From Canna indica (Eukaryota > Streptophyta > Magnoliopsida > Zingiberales > Cannaceae): DNA of 64,000 nt. Each line of letters begins with the position of its first letter. Position 1 is the first letter of the stretch. Of this stretch, positions 33,420-45,465 are shown one piece after another. The stretch is from assembly GCA_034359265.1 (NCBI GenBank), contig CP136897.1, positions 34,025,501-34,089,500 of the forward strand, written 5' to 3'. The notes beneath the pieces were generated by a model that was given only the letters and a program-made list of their open reading frames with translations, was not told where the DNA came from and made no database searches. The position numbers and the translations under genes were made by a program.

Positions 33420-33788
33420 TTTTTTTTTACTACCTATTTGATTGCACGACGAGATCATTTTTTTTACCAATCTTTCTAACCAAATGTTAAGGACGGACGA
33501 CGTCGTCGCCATAAAATTTGGCTGTCGATCGCTCACGCGGGGCCCGCCGCAACCTCTACGGCCAGCTCGATCGACCAACCGACCTAAAAAATTAAAATTT
33601 GTAAATAAATAAGAAAAATAACATTTCAATTATTATTTTTTGTTGAAAACGGGCGTAACTCCGTGCATTATTGTCCGATTTCAGCTTTTCACGTGGCGCT
33701 GAAAGGCGCGCGAAGAGACGAAGAAAATGACCCCCGAACTCTCCCTCGGACGCTCACCCTTATTAGCCGACGATCAGAAATGCATATC

Positions 33789-33905
33789 GGGTGTGATCAT
33801 ACCAGCACTAACGCACCGGATCCCATCAGAACTCCGAAGTTAAGCATGCTTGGGTGAGAGTAGTACTAGGATGGGTGACCCCCTGGGAAGTCCTCGTGTT
33901 GCACT
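33789..33905 (+). rRNA. 5S rRNA: 5S rRNA gene, unit 79
   Basis: Changes: C6T, G58A, C67T, C117T. Tail CACTTG then T7. Confidence 0.88.
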
Positions 33906-34272
33906 TGTTTTTTTACTACCTATTTGATTGCACGACGAGATCATTTTTTTTACCAATCTTTCTAACCAAACGTTAAGGACGGACGACTTCGTCGCCATAA
34001 ACCTTGGCTGTCGATCTCCCGCGCGGGGCCCGCCGCAGCCTCTACGGCCGGCTCGATCGACCAACAGACCCGAAAAATTAAAATTTGTAAATAAATAATA
34101 AAAAAACATTTCAATTATTATTTTTCATTTAAAACGGGCGTAACTCCGTGCATTATTGTCCGATTTCAGCTTTTCACGTGGCGCTGAAAGGCACGCGAAG
34201 AGACGAAGAAAATGACCCCGAGTTGTCCCTCGGACGCTCACCCTTATTAGCCGACGATCAGAAGTGCATGAC

Positions 34273-34389
34273 GGGTGCGATCATACAAGCACTAAAGCAC
34301 CGGATCCCATCAGAACTCCGAAGTTAAGCGTGCTTGCGCGAGAGTGGTACTAGGATGGGCGACCCCTTGGGAAGTCCTCGTGTTGCACC
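34273..34389 (+). rRNA. 5S rRNA: 5S rRNA gene, unit 80
   Basis: Changes: C15A, C24A, G65C, A74G, T88C, C95T. Tail CACCTC then T7. Confidence 0.86.
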
Positions 34390-34757
34390 TCTTTTTTTAC
34401 TACCTATTTGATTGCACGACGAGATCATTTTTTTTACCAATCTTTCTAACCAAACGTTAAGGACGGACGACGTCGTCGCCATAAATCTTGGCTGTCGATC
34501 GCCCGCGCGGGGTCCGCCGCAACCTCTACTGCCGGCTCGATCGACCAACCGACCCGAAAAATTAAAATTTGTAAATAAATAAGAAAAATAACATTTCAAT
34601 TATTATTTTTCGTTTAAAACGGGCGTAACTCCGTGCATTATTGTCCGATTTCAGCTTTTCACGTGGCGCTGAAAGGCGCGCGAAGGGACGAAGAAAATGA
34701 CCCTGAGCTGTCCCTCGGACGCTCACCCTTATTAGCCGACGATCAAAAGTGCATGAC

Positions 34758-34873
34758 CGGTGCGATCATACTAGCACTAACGCACCGGATCCCATCTGAA
34801 CTCCGAAGTTAAGCGTGCGTGGGCGAGAGTAGTACTAGGATGGGTTACCCCTGGGAAGTCCTCGTGCTGCACT
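34758..34873 (+). pseudogene. 5S gene with 1-nt deletion, unit 81
   Basis: 116 nt: box C region reads GGGTTACCCCTGGG. Changes: G1C, C15T, A40T, T62G, G89T, T111C, C117T. Relative of the 2-nt-deleted family with the G retained. Confidence 0.75.
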
Positions 34874-35240
34874 TGTTTTTTTACTACCTATTTGATTGCA
34901 CGACGAGATCATTTTTTTACCAATCTTTCTAACCAAACGTTAAGGACGGACGACGTCGTTGTCATAAATCTTGGCTGTCGATTGCCCGCGCGGGGCCCGC
35001 CGCAACCTCTACGGCCGGCTCGATTGACCAACCGACCCAAAAAATTAAAATTTGTAAATAAATAAGAAAAATAACATTTCAATTATTATTTTTCGATTAA
35101 AACGGGCGTAACTCCGTGCATTATTGTCTGATTTCAGCTTTTCACGTGGCGCTGAAAGGCGCGCGAAGGGACGAAGAAAATGACCCTGAGCTGTCCCTCG
35201 GACGCTCACCCTTATTAGCCGACGATCAGAAGTGCATGAT

Positions 35241-35357
35241 GGGTGCGATCATAGCAACACTAACGCACCGGATCCCTTCAAAAATCCGAAGTTAAGCGTG
35301 CTTCGGCGAGAGTAGTACTAGGATGGGTGATCCCCTGGGAAGTCCTCGTGTTGCACC
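35241..35357 (+). rRNA. 5S rRNA: 5S rRNA gene, unit 82
   Basis: Full length. Changes: C14G, G17A, A37T, G41A, C44A, G64C, C91T. Repeated as unit 83. Confidence 0.82.
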
Positions 35358-35725
35358 TTTTTTTTTACTACCTATTTGATTGCACAACGAGATCATTTTT
35401 TTTACCAATCTTTCTAACCAAACGTTAAGGACGGACGACGTCGTCGCTATAAATCTTGGCTGTCGATCGCCCGCGCGGGGCCCGCCGCAACCTCTACTGC
35501 CGGCTCGATCGACCAATCGACTCGAAAAATTAAAATTTGTAAATAAATAAGAAAAATAACATTTCAATTATTATTTTTCGTTTAAAACGGGCGTAACTCC
35601 GTGCATTATTGTCCGATTTCAGCTTTTCACGTGGCGCTGAAAGGCGCGCGAAGGGACGAAGAAAATGACCCTGAGCTGTCCCTCGGACGCTCACCCTTAT
35701 TAGCCGACGATCAGAAGTGCATGAT

Positions 35726-35842
35726 GGGTGCGATCATAGCAACACTAACGCACCGGATCCCTTCAAAAATCCGAAGTTAAGCGTGCTTCGGCGAGAGTAG
35801 TACTAGGATGGGTGATCCCCTGGGAAGTCCTCGTGTTGCACC
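35726..35842 (+). rRNA. 5S rRNA: 5S rRNA gene, unit 83
   Basis: Same variants as unit 82, 485 bp away. Its downstream spacer lost 3 bp in the palindrome (GACGACGACGTCGCC) and has an altered AATTAAAAATTTTCG segment. Confidence 0.82.
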
Positions 35843-36209
35843 TTTTTTTTTACTACCTATTTGATTCCACGACGAGATCATTTTTTTTACCAATCTTTCG
35901 AACCAAACGTTAAGGACGGACGACGACGTCGCCATAAAATTTGGCTATCGATCGCCCGCGCGGGGCCCGCCGCAACCTCTACGGCCGGCTCGATCGACTA
36001 ACCGACCCGAAAAATTAAAATTTGTAAATAAATAAGTAAAATAACATTTAATTAAAAATTTTCGTTTAAAACGGGCGTAAGTCCGTGCATTACTGTCCGA
36101 TTTTAGCTTTTCACGTGGCGCTGAAAGGCGCGCGAAGAGACGAAGAAAATGACCCCGAGTTGTCCCTCGGATGCTCTCCCTTATTAGCCGACGATCAGAA
36201 GTGCATGAC

Positions 36210-36324
36210 CGGTGCGATCATACTAGCACTAACGCACCGGATCCCATCTGAACTCCGAAGTTAAGCGTGCGTGGGCGAGAGTAGTACTAGGATGGTGACC
36301 CCTGGGAAGTCCTCGTGCTGCACT
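36210..36324 (+). pseudogene. 5S gene with 2-nt deletion, unit 84
   Basis: Same deleted box C as unit 75. Changes: G1C, C15T, A40T, T62G, T111C, C117T. Last B-type unit before the switch to type A at about 36.4-36.6 kb. Confidence 0.8.
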
Positions 36325-36691
36325 TGTTTTTTTACTACCTATTTGATTGCACGACGAGATCATTTTTTTACCAATCTTTCTAACCAAACGTTAAGGACGG
36401 ATGACGTCGTCGTCATAAATCTTGGCTGTCGATCGCCCGCGCGGGGCCCGCCGCAACCTCTACGGCCAGCTCGATCGACCAACCGACCCGAAAAATTAAA
36501 ATTTGTAAATAAATAAGAAAAATAACATTTCAATTATTATTTTTCGTTTAAAACGGGCGTAACTCCGTGCATTATTGTTCGATTTCAGCTTTTCACGTGG
36601 CGCTAAAAGGCGCGCGAAGAGACGAAGAAAATGACCCCGAGCTATCCCTCGGACGCTCACCCTTATTAGCCGACGATCAGAAGTGCATGAT

Positions 36692-36808
36692 GGGTGCGAT
36701 CATACCACCACTAACGCACCGGATCCCATCAGAACTCCGAAGTTAAGCGTGCTTGGGTGAGAGTAGTACTAGGATGGGTGACCCCCTAGGAAGTCATCGT
36801 GTTGCACC
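36692..36808 (+). rRNA. 5S rRNA: 5S rRNA gene, unit 85
   Basis: Changes: G17C, C67T, G97A, C105A. First gene of the second A block; counterpart of unit 123. Confidence 0.9.
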
Positions 36809-37176
36809 TTTTTTTTTAATACCTATTTGATTGCACGACGAGATCATTTTTTTTACCAATCTTTCTAACCAAACGTTAAGGACGGACGACGTCGTCGACA
36901 TAAAATTTGGCTATCGATCGCCCGCGCGGGGCCCGCCGTAACCTCTACGGCCGGCTCGATCGACCAACCAACCCGAAAAATTAAAATTTGTAAATAAATA
37001 AGAAAAATAACATTTCAATTATTATTTTTCGTTTAAAACGGGCGTAACTCCGTGCATTTTTGTCCGATTTCAGATTTTCACGTGGCGCTAAAAGGCGCGC
37101 GAAGAGACGAAGAAAATGACCCCGAGCTATCCCTCGGACGCTCACCCTTATTAGCCGAGGATCAGAATTGCATCAT

Positions 37177-37293
37177 GGGTGCGATCATACCAGCACTAAC
37201 GCACCGGATCCCATCAGAACTCCTAAGTTAAGCGTGCTTGGGCGAGAGTAGTACTAGGATGGGTGACCCCGTGGGAAGTCCTCGTGTTGCACC
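37177..37293 (+). rRNA. 5S rRNA: 5S rRNA gene, unit 86
   Basis: Changes: G48T, C95G. Copies at 41321 and 55156. Confidence 0.93.
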
Positions 37294-37662
37294 TTTTTTT
37301 TTAACTACCTATTCGATTGCACGACGATATCATTTTTTTTACCAATCTTTCTAACCAAACGTTAAGGACGGACGACGTCGTCGACATAAAATTTGGCTGT
37401 CGATGGCCCACGCGGGACCCGCCGCCACCACTACGGCCGGCTCGATCGACCAAAAGACCCGAAAAATTAAAATTTGTAAATAAATAAGAAATATAACATT
37501 TCAATTATTATTTTTCGTTTAAAACGGGCGTAACTCCGTGCATTATTGTCCGATTTCAGCTTTTCACGTGGTGCTAAAACGCGCGCGAAGAGACGATGAA
37601 AATGACCCCGAGCTATCCCTCGGACGCTCACCCTTATTAGCCGACGATCAGAAGTGCTTCAC

Positions 37663-37779
37663 GGGTGCTATCATACCAGCACTAACGCACCGGATCCCAT
37701 CAGAACTCCGAAGTTAAGCGGGCTTGGGCGAGAGTAGTACTAGGATGGGTGACCCCCTGGGAAGTCTTTGTGTTGCACC
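37663..37779 (+). rRNA. 5S rRNA: 5S rRNA gene, unit 87
   Basis: Changes: G7T, T59G, C105T, C107T. Copy at 41807. Confidence 0.88.
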
Positions 37780-37982
37780 TTTTTTTTTACTGCCTATTTG
37801 ATTGCACAATGAGATCATTTTTTTTACCAATCTTTCTAACCAAACGTTAGGAGACGGACGACGTCGTCGACATAAAATTTGGCTGTCGATCGCCCGCGCG
37901 GGGCCCGCCGCAACCTCTACGGCCGGATCGATCGACCAACCGACCCGAAAAATTAAAATTTGTAAATAAATAAGAAAAATAA

Positions 37983-38090
37983 CATACCAGCACTAACTCA
38001 CCGGATACCATCAGAACTCCGAAGTTAAGCGTGCTTCGGCGAGAGTAGTACTAGGATTGGTGACCCACTGGGAAGTCCTCGTGTTGTACC
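37983..38090 (+). pseudogene. 5'-truncated 5S gene, short unit 88 (lineage a)
   Basis: CAT junction. Changes: G25T, C34A, G64C, G85T, C94A, C114T. Copies at 42127 and, without C34A, 55962. Confidence 0.92.
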
Positions 38091-38460
38091 TTTTTTTTTT
38101 TACTACCAATTGTATTGCACGACGATATCATTTTTTTTACCAATCTTTCTAACCAAACGTTATGGACGGACGACGTCGTCGACAAAAAATTTGGCTGTCG
38201 ATCGCCCGCGCGGGACCCGCCGCAACCTCTACGGCCGGCTCGATCGACCAACCGAGACGAAAAATTAAAATTTGTAAATAAATAAGAAATATAACATTTC
38301 AATTATTATTTTTCGTTTAAAACGGGCGTAACTCCGTGCATTATTGTCCGATTTCAGCTTTTCACGTGGCGCTAAAAGGCGCGCGAAGAGACGAAGAAAA
38401 TGACCCCGAGCTATCCCTCGGACGCTCACCCTTATTAGCCGACGATCAGAATTGCATCAT

Positions 38461-38577
38461 GGGTGCGATCATACCAGCACTAACGCACCGGATCCCATCA
38501 GAACTCCTAAGTTAAGCGTGCTTGGGCGAGAGTAGTACTAGGATGGGTGACCCCGTGGGAAGTCCTCGTGTTGCACC
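38461..38577 (+). rRNA. 5S rRNA: 5S rRNA gene, unit 89
   Basis: Changes: G48T, C95G. Confidence 0.93.
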
Positions 38578-38946
38578 TTTTTTTTTTACTACCTATTTGA
38601 TTGCACGACGAGATCATTTTTTTTACCAATCTTTCTAACCAAACGTTAAGGACGGACAACGTCGTCGACATAAAATTTGGATGTCGATCGCCCGCGCAGG
38701 GCCCGCCGCAACCTCTACGGCCGGCTCGATCGACCAACCGATCCGAAAAATTAAAATTTGTAAATAAATAAGAAATATAACATTTCAATTATTATTTTTC
38801 GTTTAAAACGGGCGTAACTCCGTGCATTATTGTCTGATTTCAGCTTTTCACGTGGCGCTAAAAGGCGCGCGAAGAGACGAAGAAAATGACCCCGAGCTAT
38901 CCCTCGGACGCTCATCCTTATTAGCCGACGATCAGAATTGCATCAC

Positions 38947-39063
38947 GGGTGCGATCATACCAGCACTAACGCTCCGGATCCCATCAGAACTCCGAAGTTA
39001 AGCGTGCTTGGGCGAGAGTAGTACTAGGATGGGTGACCCCCTCGGAAGTCCTCGTGTTGCACC
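38947..39063 (+). rRNA. 5S rRNA: 5S rRNA gene, unit 90 (proximal terminator missing)
   Basis: Changes: A27T, G97C. GCACC followed by TATTTCATTGC; T-run only 22 nt on. Confidence 0.88.
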
Positions 39064-39405
39064 TATTTCATTGCACGACGAGATCTTTTTTTTTACCAAT
39101 CTTTCTAACCAAACGTTAAGGACGGACGACGTTGTCGACATAAAATTTGGCGGTCGATCGCCCGCCGCAACCTCTACGGCTGGCTCGATCGACCAACCGA
39201 CCCGAAAAATTAAAATTTGTAAATAAATAAGAAAAATAAGATTTCAATTATTATTTTTCGTTTAAAACGGGCGTAACTCCGTGCATTATTGTTTGATTTC
39301 AGCTTTTCACGTGGCGCTAAAAGGCGCGCGAAGAGACGAAGAAAATGACCCCGAGCTATCCCTCGGACGCTCACCCTTATTAGCCGACGATCAGAAGTGC
39401 ATGAT

Positions 39406-39522
39406 GGGTGCGATCATACCACCACTAACGCACCGGATCCCATCAGAACTCCGAAGTTAAGCGTGCTTGGGTGAGAGTAGTACTAGGATGGGTGACCCCC
39501 TAGGAAGTCCTCGTGTTGCACC
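39406..39522 (+). rRNA. 5S rRNA: 5S rRNA gene, unit 91
   Basis: Changes: G17C, C67T, G97A. Confidence 0.91.
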
Positions 39523-39890
39523 TTTTTTTTTACTACCTATTTGATTGCACGACTAGATCATTTTTTTTACCAATCTTTCTAACCAAACGTTAAGGACGGA
39601 CGACGTCGTCGACATAAAATTTGGTTGTCGATCGCCCGTGCGGGGCCCGCCGTAACCTCTACGGCCGGCTCGATCGACCAACCGACCCGAAAAATTAAAA
39701 TTTGTAAATAAATAAGAAAAATAACATTTCAATTATTATTTTTCGTTTAAAACGGGCGTAACTCCGTGCATTATTGTCCGATTTCAGATTTTCACGTGGC
39801 GCTAGAAGGCGCGCGAAGAGACGAAGAAAATGACCCCGAGTTATCCCTCGGACGCTCACCCTTATTAGCCGACGATCAGAATTGCATCAC

Positions 39891-40007
39891 GGGTGCGATC
39901 ATACCAGCACTAACGCACCGGATCCCATCAGAACTTTGAAGTTAACATTGCTTCGGCGAGAGTAGTACTAGGATGGGTGACCCCCTGGGAAGTCCTCGTG
40001 TTGCACC
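39891..40007 (+). rRNA. 5S rRNA: 5S rRNA gene, unit 92 (box A altered, proximal terminator missing)
   Basis: Changes: C46T, C47T, G56C, C57A, G58T, G64C, so box A reads AGTTAACATTGCTTC. GCACC is followed by TATTTCGTTGC. Both internal promoter and terminator are compromised; probably silent. Confidence 0.8.
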
Positions 40008-40349
40008 TATTTCGTTGCACGACGAGATCTTTTTTTTTACCAATCTTTCTAACCAAACGTTAAGGACGGACGACGTTGTCGACATAAAATTTGGCGGTCG
40101 ATCGCCCGCCGCAACCTCTACGGCTGGCTCGATCGACCAACCGACCCGAAAAATTAAAATTTGTAAATAAATAAGAAAAATAAGATTTCAATTATTATTT
40201 TTCGTTTAAAACGGGCGTAACTCCGTGCATTATTGTCCGATTTCAGATTTTCACGTGGCGCTAAAAGGCGCGCGAAGAGACGAAGAAAATGACCCCGAGC
40301 TATCCCTCGGACGCTCAACCTTATTAGCCGACGATCAGAAGTGCACGAC

Positions 40350-40466
40350 GGGTGCGATCATACCAGCACTAACGCACCGGATCCCATCAGAACTCCGAAG
40401 TTAAGCGTGCTTGGGCGAGAGTAGTACTAGGATGGGTGACCCCGTGGGAAGTCCTCGTGTTGCACC
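40350..40466 (+). rRNA. 5S rRNA: 5S rRNA gene, unit 93
   Basis: Single change C95G. Confidence 0.94.
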
Positions 40467-40835
40467 TTTTTTTTTAACTACCTATTCGATTGCACGACGA
40501 TATCATTTTTTTTACCAATCTTTCTAACCAAACGTTAAGGACGGACGACGTCGTCGACATAAAATTTGGCTGTCGATCGCCCACGCGGGACCCGCCGCCA
40601 CCACTACGGCCGGCTCGATCGAACAAAAGACCCGAAAAATTAAAATTTGTAAATAAATAAGAAATATAACATTTCAATTATTATTTTTCGTTTAAAACGG
40701 GCGTAACTCCGTGCATTATTGTCCGATTTCAGCTTTTCACGTGGCGCTAAAAGGCGCGCGAAGAGACGAAGAAAATGACCCCGAGCTATCCCTCGGACGC
40801 TCACCCTTATTGGCCGACGATCAGAATTGCATGAC

Positions 40836-40952
40836 GGGTGCGATCATACCAGCACTAATGCACCGGATCCCATCAGAACTCCGAAGTTAAGCGTGCTTGG
40901 GCGAGAGTAGTACTAGTATGGGTGACCCCCTGGGAAGTCCTCGTGTTGCACC
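40836..40952 (+). rRNA. 5S rRNA: 5S rRNA gene, unit 94
   Basis: Changes: C24T, G82T. Sits at the junction of the two 4144-bp copies. Confidence 0.92.
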
Positions 40953-41320
40953 TTTTTTTTTACTACCTATTTGATTGCATGACGAGATCATTTTTTTTAC
41001 CAATCTTTCTAACCAAACGTTAAGGACGGACGACGTCGTCGACATAAAATTTGGCTATCGATCGCCCGCGCAGGGCCCGCCGCAACCTCTACGGCCGGCT
41101 CGATCGACCAACCAACCCGAAAAATTAAAATTTGTAAATAAATAAGAAAAATAACATTTCAATTATTATTTTTCGTTTAAAACCGGCGTAAATCCGTGCA
41201 TTTTTGTCCGATTTCAGATTTTCACGTGGCGCTAAAAGGCGCGCGAAGAGACGAAGAAAATGACCCCGAGCTATCCCTCGGACGCTCACCCTTATTAGCC
41301 GAGGATCAGAATTGCATCAT

Positions 41321-41437
41321 GGGTGCGATCATACCAGCACTAACGCACCGGATCCCATCAGAACTCCTAAGTTAAGCGTGCTTGGGCGAGAGTAGTACTA
41401 GGATGGGTGACCCCGTGGGAAGTCCTCGTGTTGCACC
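41321..41437 (+). rRNA. 5S rRNA: 5S rRNA gene, unit 95
   Basis: Changes: G48T, C95G; copy of unit 86. Confidence 0.93.
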
Positions 41438-41806
41438 TTTTTTTTTAACTACCTATTCGATTGCACGACGATATCATTTTTTTTACCAATCTTTCTAACC
41501 AAACGTTAAGGACGGACGACGTCGTCGACATAAAATTTGGCTGTCGATGGCCCACGCGGGACCCGCCGCCACCACTACGGCCGGCTCGATCGACCAAAAG
41601 ACCCGAAAAATTAAAATTTGTAAATAAATAAGAAATATAACATTTCAATTATTATTTTTCGTTTAAAACGGGCGTAACTCCGTGCATTATTGTCCGATTT
41701 CAGCTTTTCACGTGGTGCTAAAACGCGCGCGAAGAGACGATGAAAATGACCCCGAGCTATCCCTCGGACGCTCACCCTTATTAGCCGACGATCAGAAGTG
41801 CTTCAC

Positions 41807-41923
41807 GGGTGCTATCATACCAGCACTAACGCACCGGATCCCATCAGAACTCCGAAGTTAAGCGGGCTTGGGCGAGAGTAGTACTAGGATGGGTGACCCC
41901 CTGGGAAGTCTTTGTGTTGCACC
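41807..41923 (+). rRNA. 5S rRNA: 5S rRNA gene, unit 96
   Basis: Changes: G7T, T59G, C105T, C107T; copy of unit 87. Confidence 0.88.
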
Positions 41924-42126
41924 TTTTTTTTTACTGCCTATTTGATTGCACAATGAGATCATTTTTTTTACCAATCTTTCTAACCAAACGTTAGGAGACG
42001 GACGACGTCGTCGACATAAAATTTGGCTGTCGATCGCCCGCGCGGGGCCCGCCGCAACCTCTACGGCCGGCTCGATCGACCAACCGACCCGAAAAATTAA
42101 AATTTGTAAATAAATAAGAAAAATAA

Positions 42127-42234
42127 CATACCAGCACTAACTCACCGGATACCATCAGAACTCCGAAGTTAAGCGTGCTTCGGCGAGAGTAGTACTAGGA
42201 TTGGTGACCCACTGGGAAGTCCTCGTGTTGTACC
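42127..42234 (+). pseudogene. 5'-truncated 5S gene, short unit 97 (lineage a)
   Basis: Copy of unit 88, 4144 bp away, with the same variants. Confidence 0.92.
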
Positions 42235-42604
42235 TTTTTTTTTTTACTACCAATTGTATTGCACGACGATATCATTTTTTTTACCAATCTTTCTAACCAA
42301 ACGTTATGGACGGACGACGTCGTCGACAAAAAATTTGGCTGTCGATCGCCCGCGCGGGACCCGCCGCAACCTCTACGGCCGGCTCGATCGACCAACCGAG
42401 ACGAAAAATTAAAATTTGTAAATAAATAAGAAATATAACATTTCAATTATTATTTTTCGTTTAAAACGGGCGTAACTCCGTGCATTATTGTCCGATTTCA
42501 GCTTTTCACGTGGCGCTAAAAGGCGCGCGAAGAGACGAAGAAAATGACCCCGAGCTATCCCTCGGACGCTCACCCTTATTAGCCGACGATCAGAATTGCA
42601 TCAT

Positions 42605-42721
42605 GGGTGCGATCATACCAGCACTAACGCACCGGATCCCATCAGAACTCCTAAGTTAAGCGTGCTTGGGCGAGAGTAGTACTAGGATGGGTGACCCCGT
42701 GGGAAGTCCTCGTGTTGCACC
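42605..42721 (+). rRNA. 5S rRNA: 5S rRNA gene, unit 98
   Basis: Changes: G48T, C95G; copy of unit 89. Confidence 0.93.
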
Positions 42722-43090
42722 TTTTTTTTTTACTACCTATTTGATTGCACGACGAGATCATTTTTTTTACCAATCTTTCTAACCAAACGTTAAGGACGGA
42801 CAACGTCGTCGACATAAAATTTGGATGTCGATCGCCCGCGCAGGGCCCGCCGCAACCTCTACGGCCGGCTCGATCGACCAACCGATCCGAAAAATTAAAA
42901 TTTGTAAATAAATAAGAAATATAACATTTCAATTATTATTTTTCGTTTAAAACGGGCGTAACTCCGTGCATTATTGTCTGATTTCAGCTTTTCACGTGGC
43001 GCTAAAAGGCGCGCGAAGAGACGAAGAAAATGACCCCGAGCTATCCCTCGGACGCTCATCCTTATTAGCCGACGATCAGAATTGCATCAC

Positions 43091-43207
43091 GGGTGCGATC
43101 ATACCAGTACTAACGCTCCGGATCCCATCAGAACTCCGAAGTTAAGCGTGCTTGGGCGAGAGTAGTACTAGGATGGGTGACCCCCTCGGAAGTCCTCGTG
43201 TTGCACC
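43091..43207 (+). rRNA. 5S rRNA: 5S rRNA gene, unit 99 (proximal terminator missing)
   Basis: Changes: C18T, A27T, G97C; copy of unit 90 with C18T added. Confidence 0.88.
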
Positions 43208-43549
43208 TATTTCATTGCACGACGAGATCTTTTTTTTTACAAATCTTTCTAACCAAACGTTAAGGACGGACGACGTTGTCGACATAAAATTTGGCGGTCG
43301 ATCGCCCGCCGCAACCTCTACGGCTGGCTCGATCGACCAACCGACCCGAAAAATTAAAATTTGTAAATAAATAAGAAAAATAAGATTTCAATTATTATTT
43401 TTCGTTTAAAACGGGCGTAACTCCGTGCATTATTGTTTGATTTCAGCTTTTCACGTGGCGCTAAAAGGCGCGCGAAGAGACGAAGAAAATGACCCCGAGC
43501 TATCCCTCGGACGCTCACCCTTATTAGCCGACGATCAGAAGTGCATGAT

Positions 43550-43666
43550 GGGTGCGATCATACCACCACTAACGCACCGGATCCCATCAGAACTCCGAAG
43601 TTAAGCGTGCTTGGGTGAGAGTAGTACTAGGATGGGTGACCCCCTAGGAAGTCCTCGTGTTGCACC
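43550..43666 (+). rRNA. 5S rRNA: 5S rRNA gene, unit 100
   Basis: Changes: G17C, C67T, G97A; copy of unit 91. Confidence 0.91.
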
Positions 43667-44034
43667 TTTTTTTTTACTACCTATTTGATTGCACGACTAG
43701 ATCATTTTTTTTACCAATCTTTCTAACCAAACGTTAAGGACGGACGACGTCGTCGACATAAAATTTGGTTGTCGATCGCCCGTGCGGGGCCCGCCGTAAC
43801 CTCTACGGCCGGCTCGATCGACCAACCGACCCGAAAAATTAAAATTTGTAAATAAATAAGAAAAATAACATTTCAATTATTATTTTTCGTTTAAAACGGG
43901 CGTAACTCCGTGCATTATTGTCCGATTTCAGATTTTCACGTGGCGCTAGAAGGCGCGCGAAGAGACGAAGAAAATGACCCCGAGTTATCCCTCGGACGCT
44001 CACCCTTATTAGCCGACGATCAGAATTGCATCAC

Positions 44035-44151
44035 GGGTGCGATCATACCAGCACTAACGCACCGGATCCCATCAGAACTTTGAAGTTAACATTGCTTCGG
44101 CGAGAGTAGTACTAGGATGGGTGACCCCCTGGGAAGTCCTCGTGTTGCACC
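44035..44151 (+). rRNA. 5S rRNA: 5S rRNA gene, unit 101 (box A altered, proximal terminator missing)
   Basis: Copy of unit 92 with the same box A changes (G56C, C57A, G58T) and missing T-run. Confidence 0.8.
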
Positions 44152-44493
44152 TATTTCGTTGCACGACGAGATCTTTTTTTTTACCAATCTTTCTAACCAA
44201 ACGTTAAGGACGGACGACGTTGTCGACATAAAATTTGGCGGTCGATCGCCCGCCGCAACCTCTACGGCTGGCTCGATCGACCAACCGACCCGAAAAATTA
44301 AAATTTGTAAATAAATAAGAAAAATAAGATTTCAATTATTATTTTTCGTTTAAAACGGGCGTAACTCCGTGCATTATTGTCCGATTTCAGATTTTCACGT
44401 GGCGCTAAAAGGCGCGCGAAGAGACGAAGAAAATGACCCCGAGCTATCCCTCGGACGCTCAACCTTATTAGCCGACGATCAGAAGTGCACGAC

Positions 44494-44610
44494 GGGTGCG
44501 ATCATACCAGCACTAACGCACCGGATCCCATCAGAACTCCGAAGTTAAGCGTGCTTGGGCGAGAGTAGTACTAGGATGGGTGACCCCGTGGGAAGTCCTC
44601 GTGTTGTACC
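44494..44610 (+). rRNA. 5S rRNA: 5S rRNA gene, unit 102
   Basis: Changes: C95G, C114T; copy of unit 93 with C114T added. Confidence 0.92.
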
Positions 44611-44979
44611 TTTTTTTTTAACTACCTATTCGATTGCACGACGATATCATTTTTTTTACCAATCTTTCTAACCAAACGTTAAGGACGGACGACGTCGTCG
44701 ACATAAAATTTGGCTGTCGATCGCCCACGCGGGACCCGCCGCCACCACTACGGCCGGCTCGATCGAACAAAAGACCCGAAAAATTAAAATTTGTAAATAA
44801 ATAAGAAATATAACATTTCAATTATTATTTTTCGTTTAAAACGGGCGTAACTCCGTGCATTATTGTCCGATTTCAGCTTTTCACGTGGCGCTAAAAGGCG
44901 CGCGAAGAGACGAAGAAAATGACCCCGAGCTATCCCTCGGACGCTCACCCTTATTGGCCGACGATCAGAATTGCATGAC

Positions 44980-45096
44980 GGGTGCGATCATACCAGCACT
45001 AATGCACCGGATCCCATCAGAACTCCGAAGTTAAGCGTGCTTGGGCGAGAGTAGTACTAGGATGGGTGACCCCGTGGGAAGTCCTCGTGTTGCACC
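44980..45096 (+). rRNA. 5S rRNA: 5S rRNA gene, unit 103
   Basis: Changes: C24T, C95G. Last gene of the second A block; its downstream spacer is type B, so a recombination point lies within about 45.05-45.19 kb. Confidence 0.92.
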
Positions 45097-45465
45097 TTTT
45101 TTTTTTACTACCTATTTGATTGCACGACGAGATCATTTTTTTTACCAATCTTTCTAACCAAACGTTAAGGACGGACGACGTCGTCGCCATAAATCTTGGC
45201 TGTCGATGGCCCGCGCGGGGCCCGCCGCAACCTCTACGGCCAGCTCGATCGATCAACCGACCCGAAAAGTTAAAATTTGTAAATAAATAAGAAAAATAAC
45301 ATTTCAATTATTATTTTTCGTTTAAAACGGGCGTAACTCCGTGCATTATTGTCCGATTTCAGCTTTTTACGTGGCGTTGAAAGGCACGCGAAGAGACGAA
45401 GAAAATGACCCCGAGTTGTCCCTCGGACGCTCACCCTTATTAGCCGACGATCAGAAGTGCATAAC

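Larger units (their letters stand above)
29060..34390 (+). repeat. Type B segment duplicated at about 45.10-49.94 kb
   Basis: Units 70-80 match units 104-113 in order and variants, offset about 16.04 kb, falling to about 15.55 kb after the extra 482-bp unit 76. Similarly units 85-88 match units 123-126 at offset 17,979. Confidence 0.87.
36850..45055 (+). repeat. 4144-bp tandem segmental duplication
   Basis: Units 86-94 are repeated as units 95-103 with every interval kept. By eye I saw only a handful of differences (for example C18T at 43108, C114T at 44607). Breakpoints are approximate. Either a recent unequal crossover or an assembly duplication. Confidence 0.92.
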
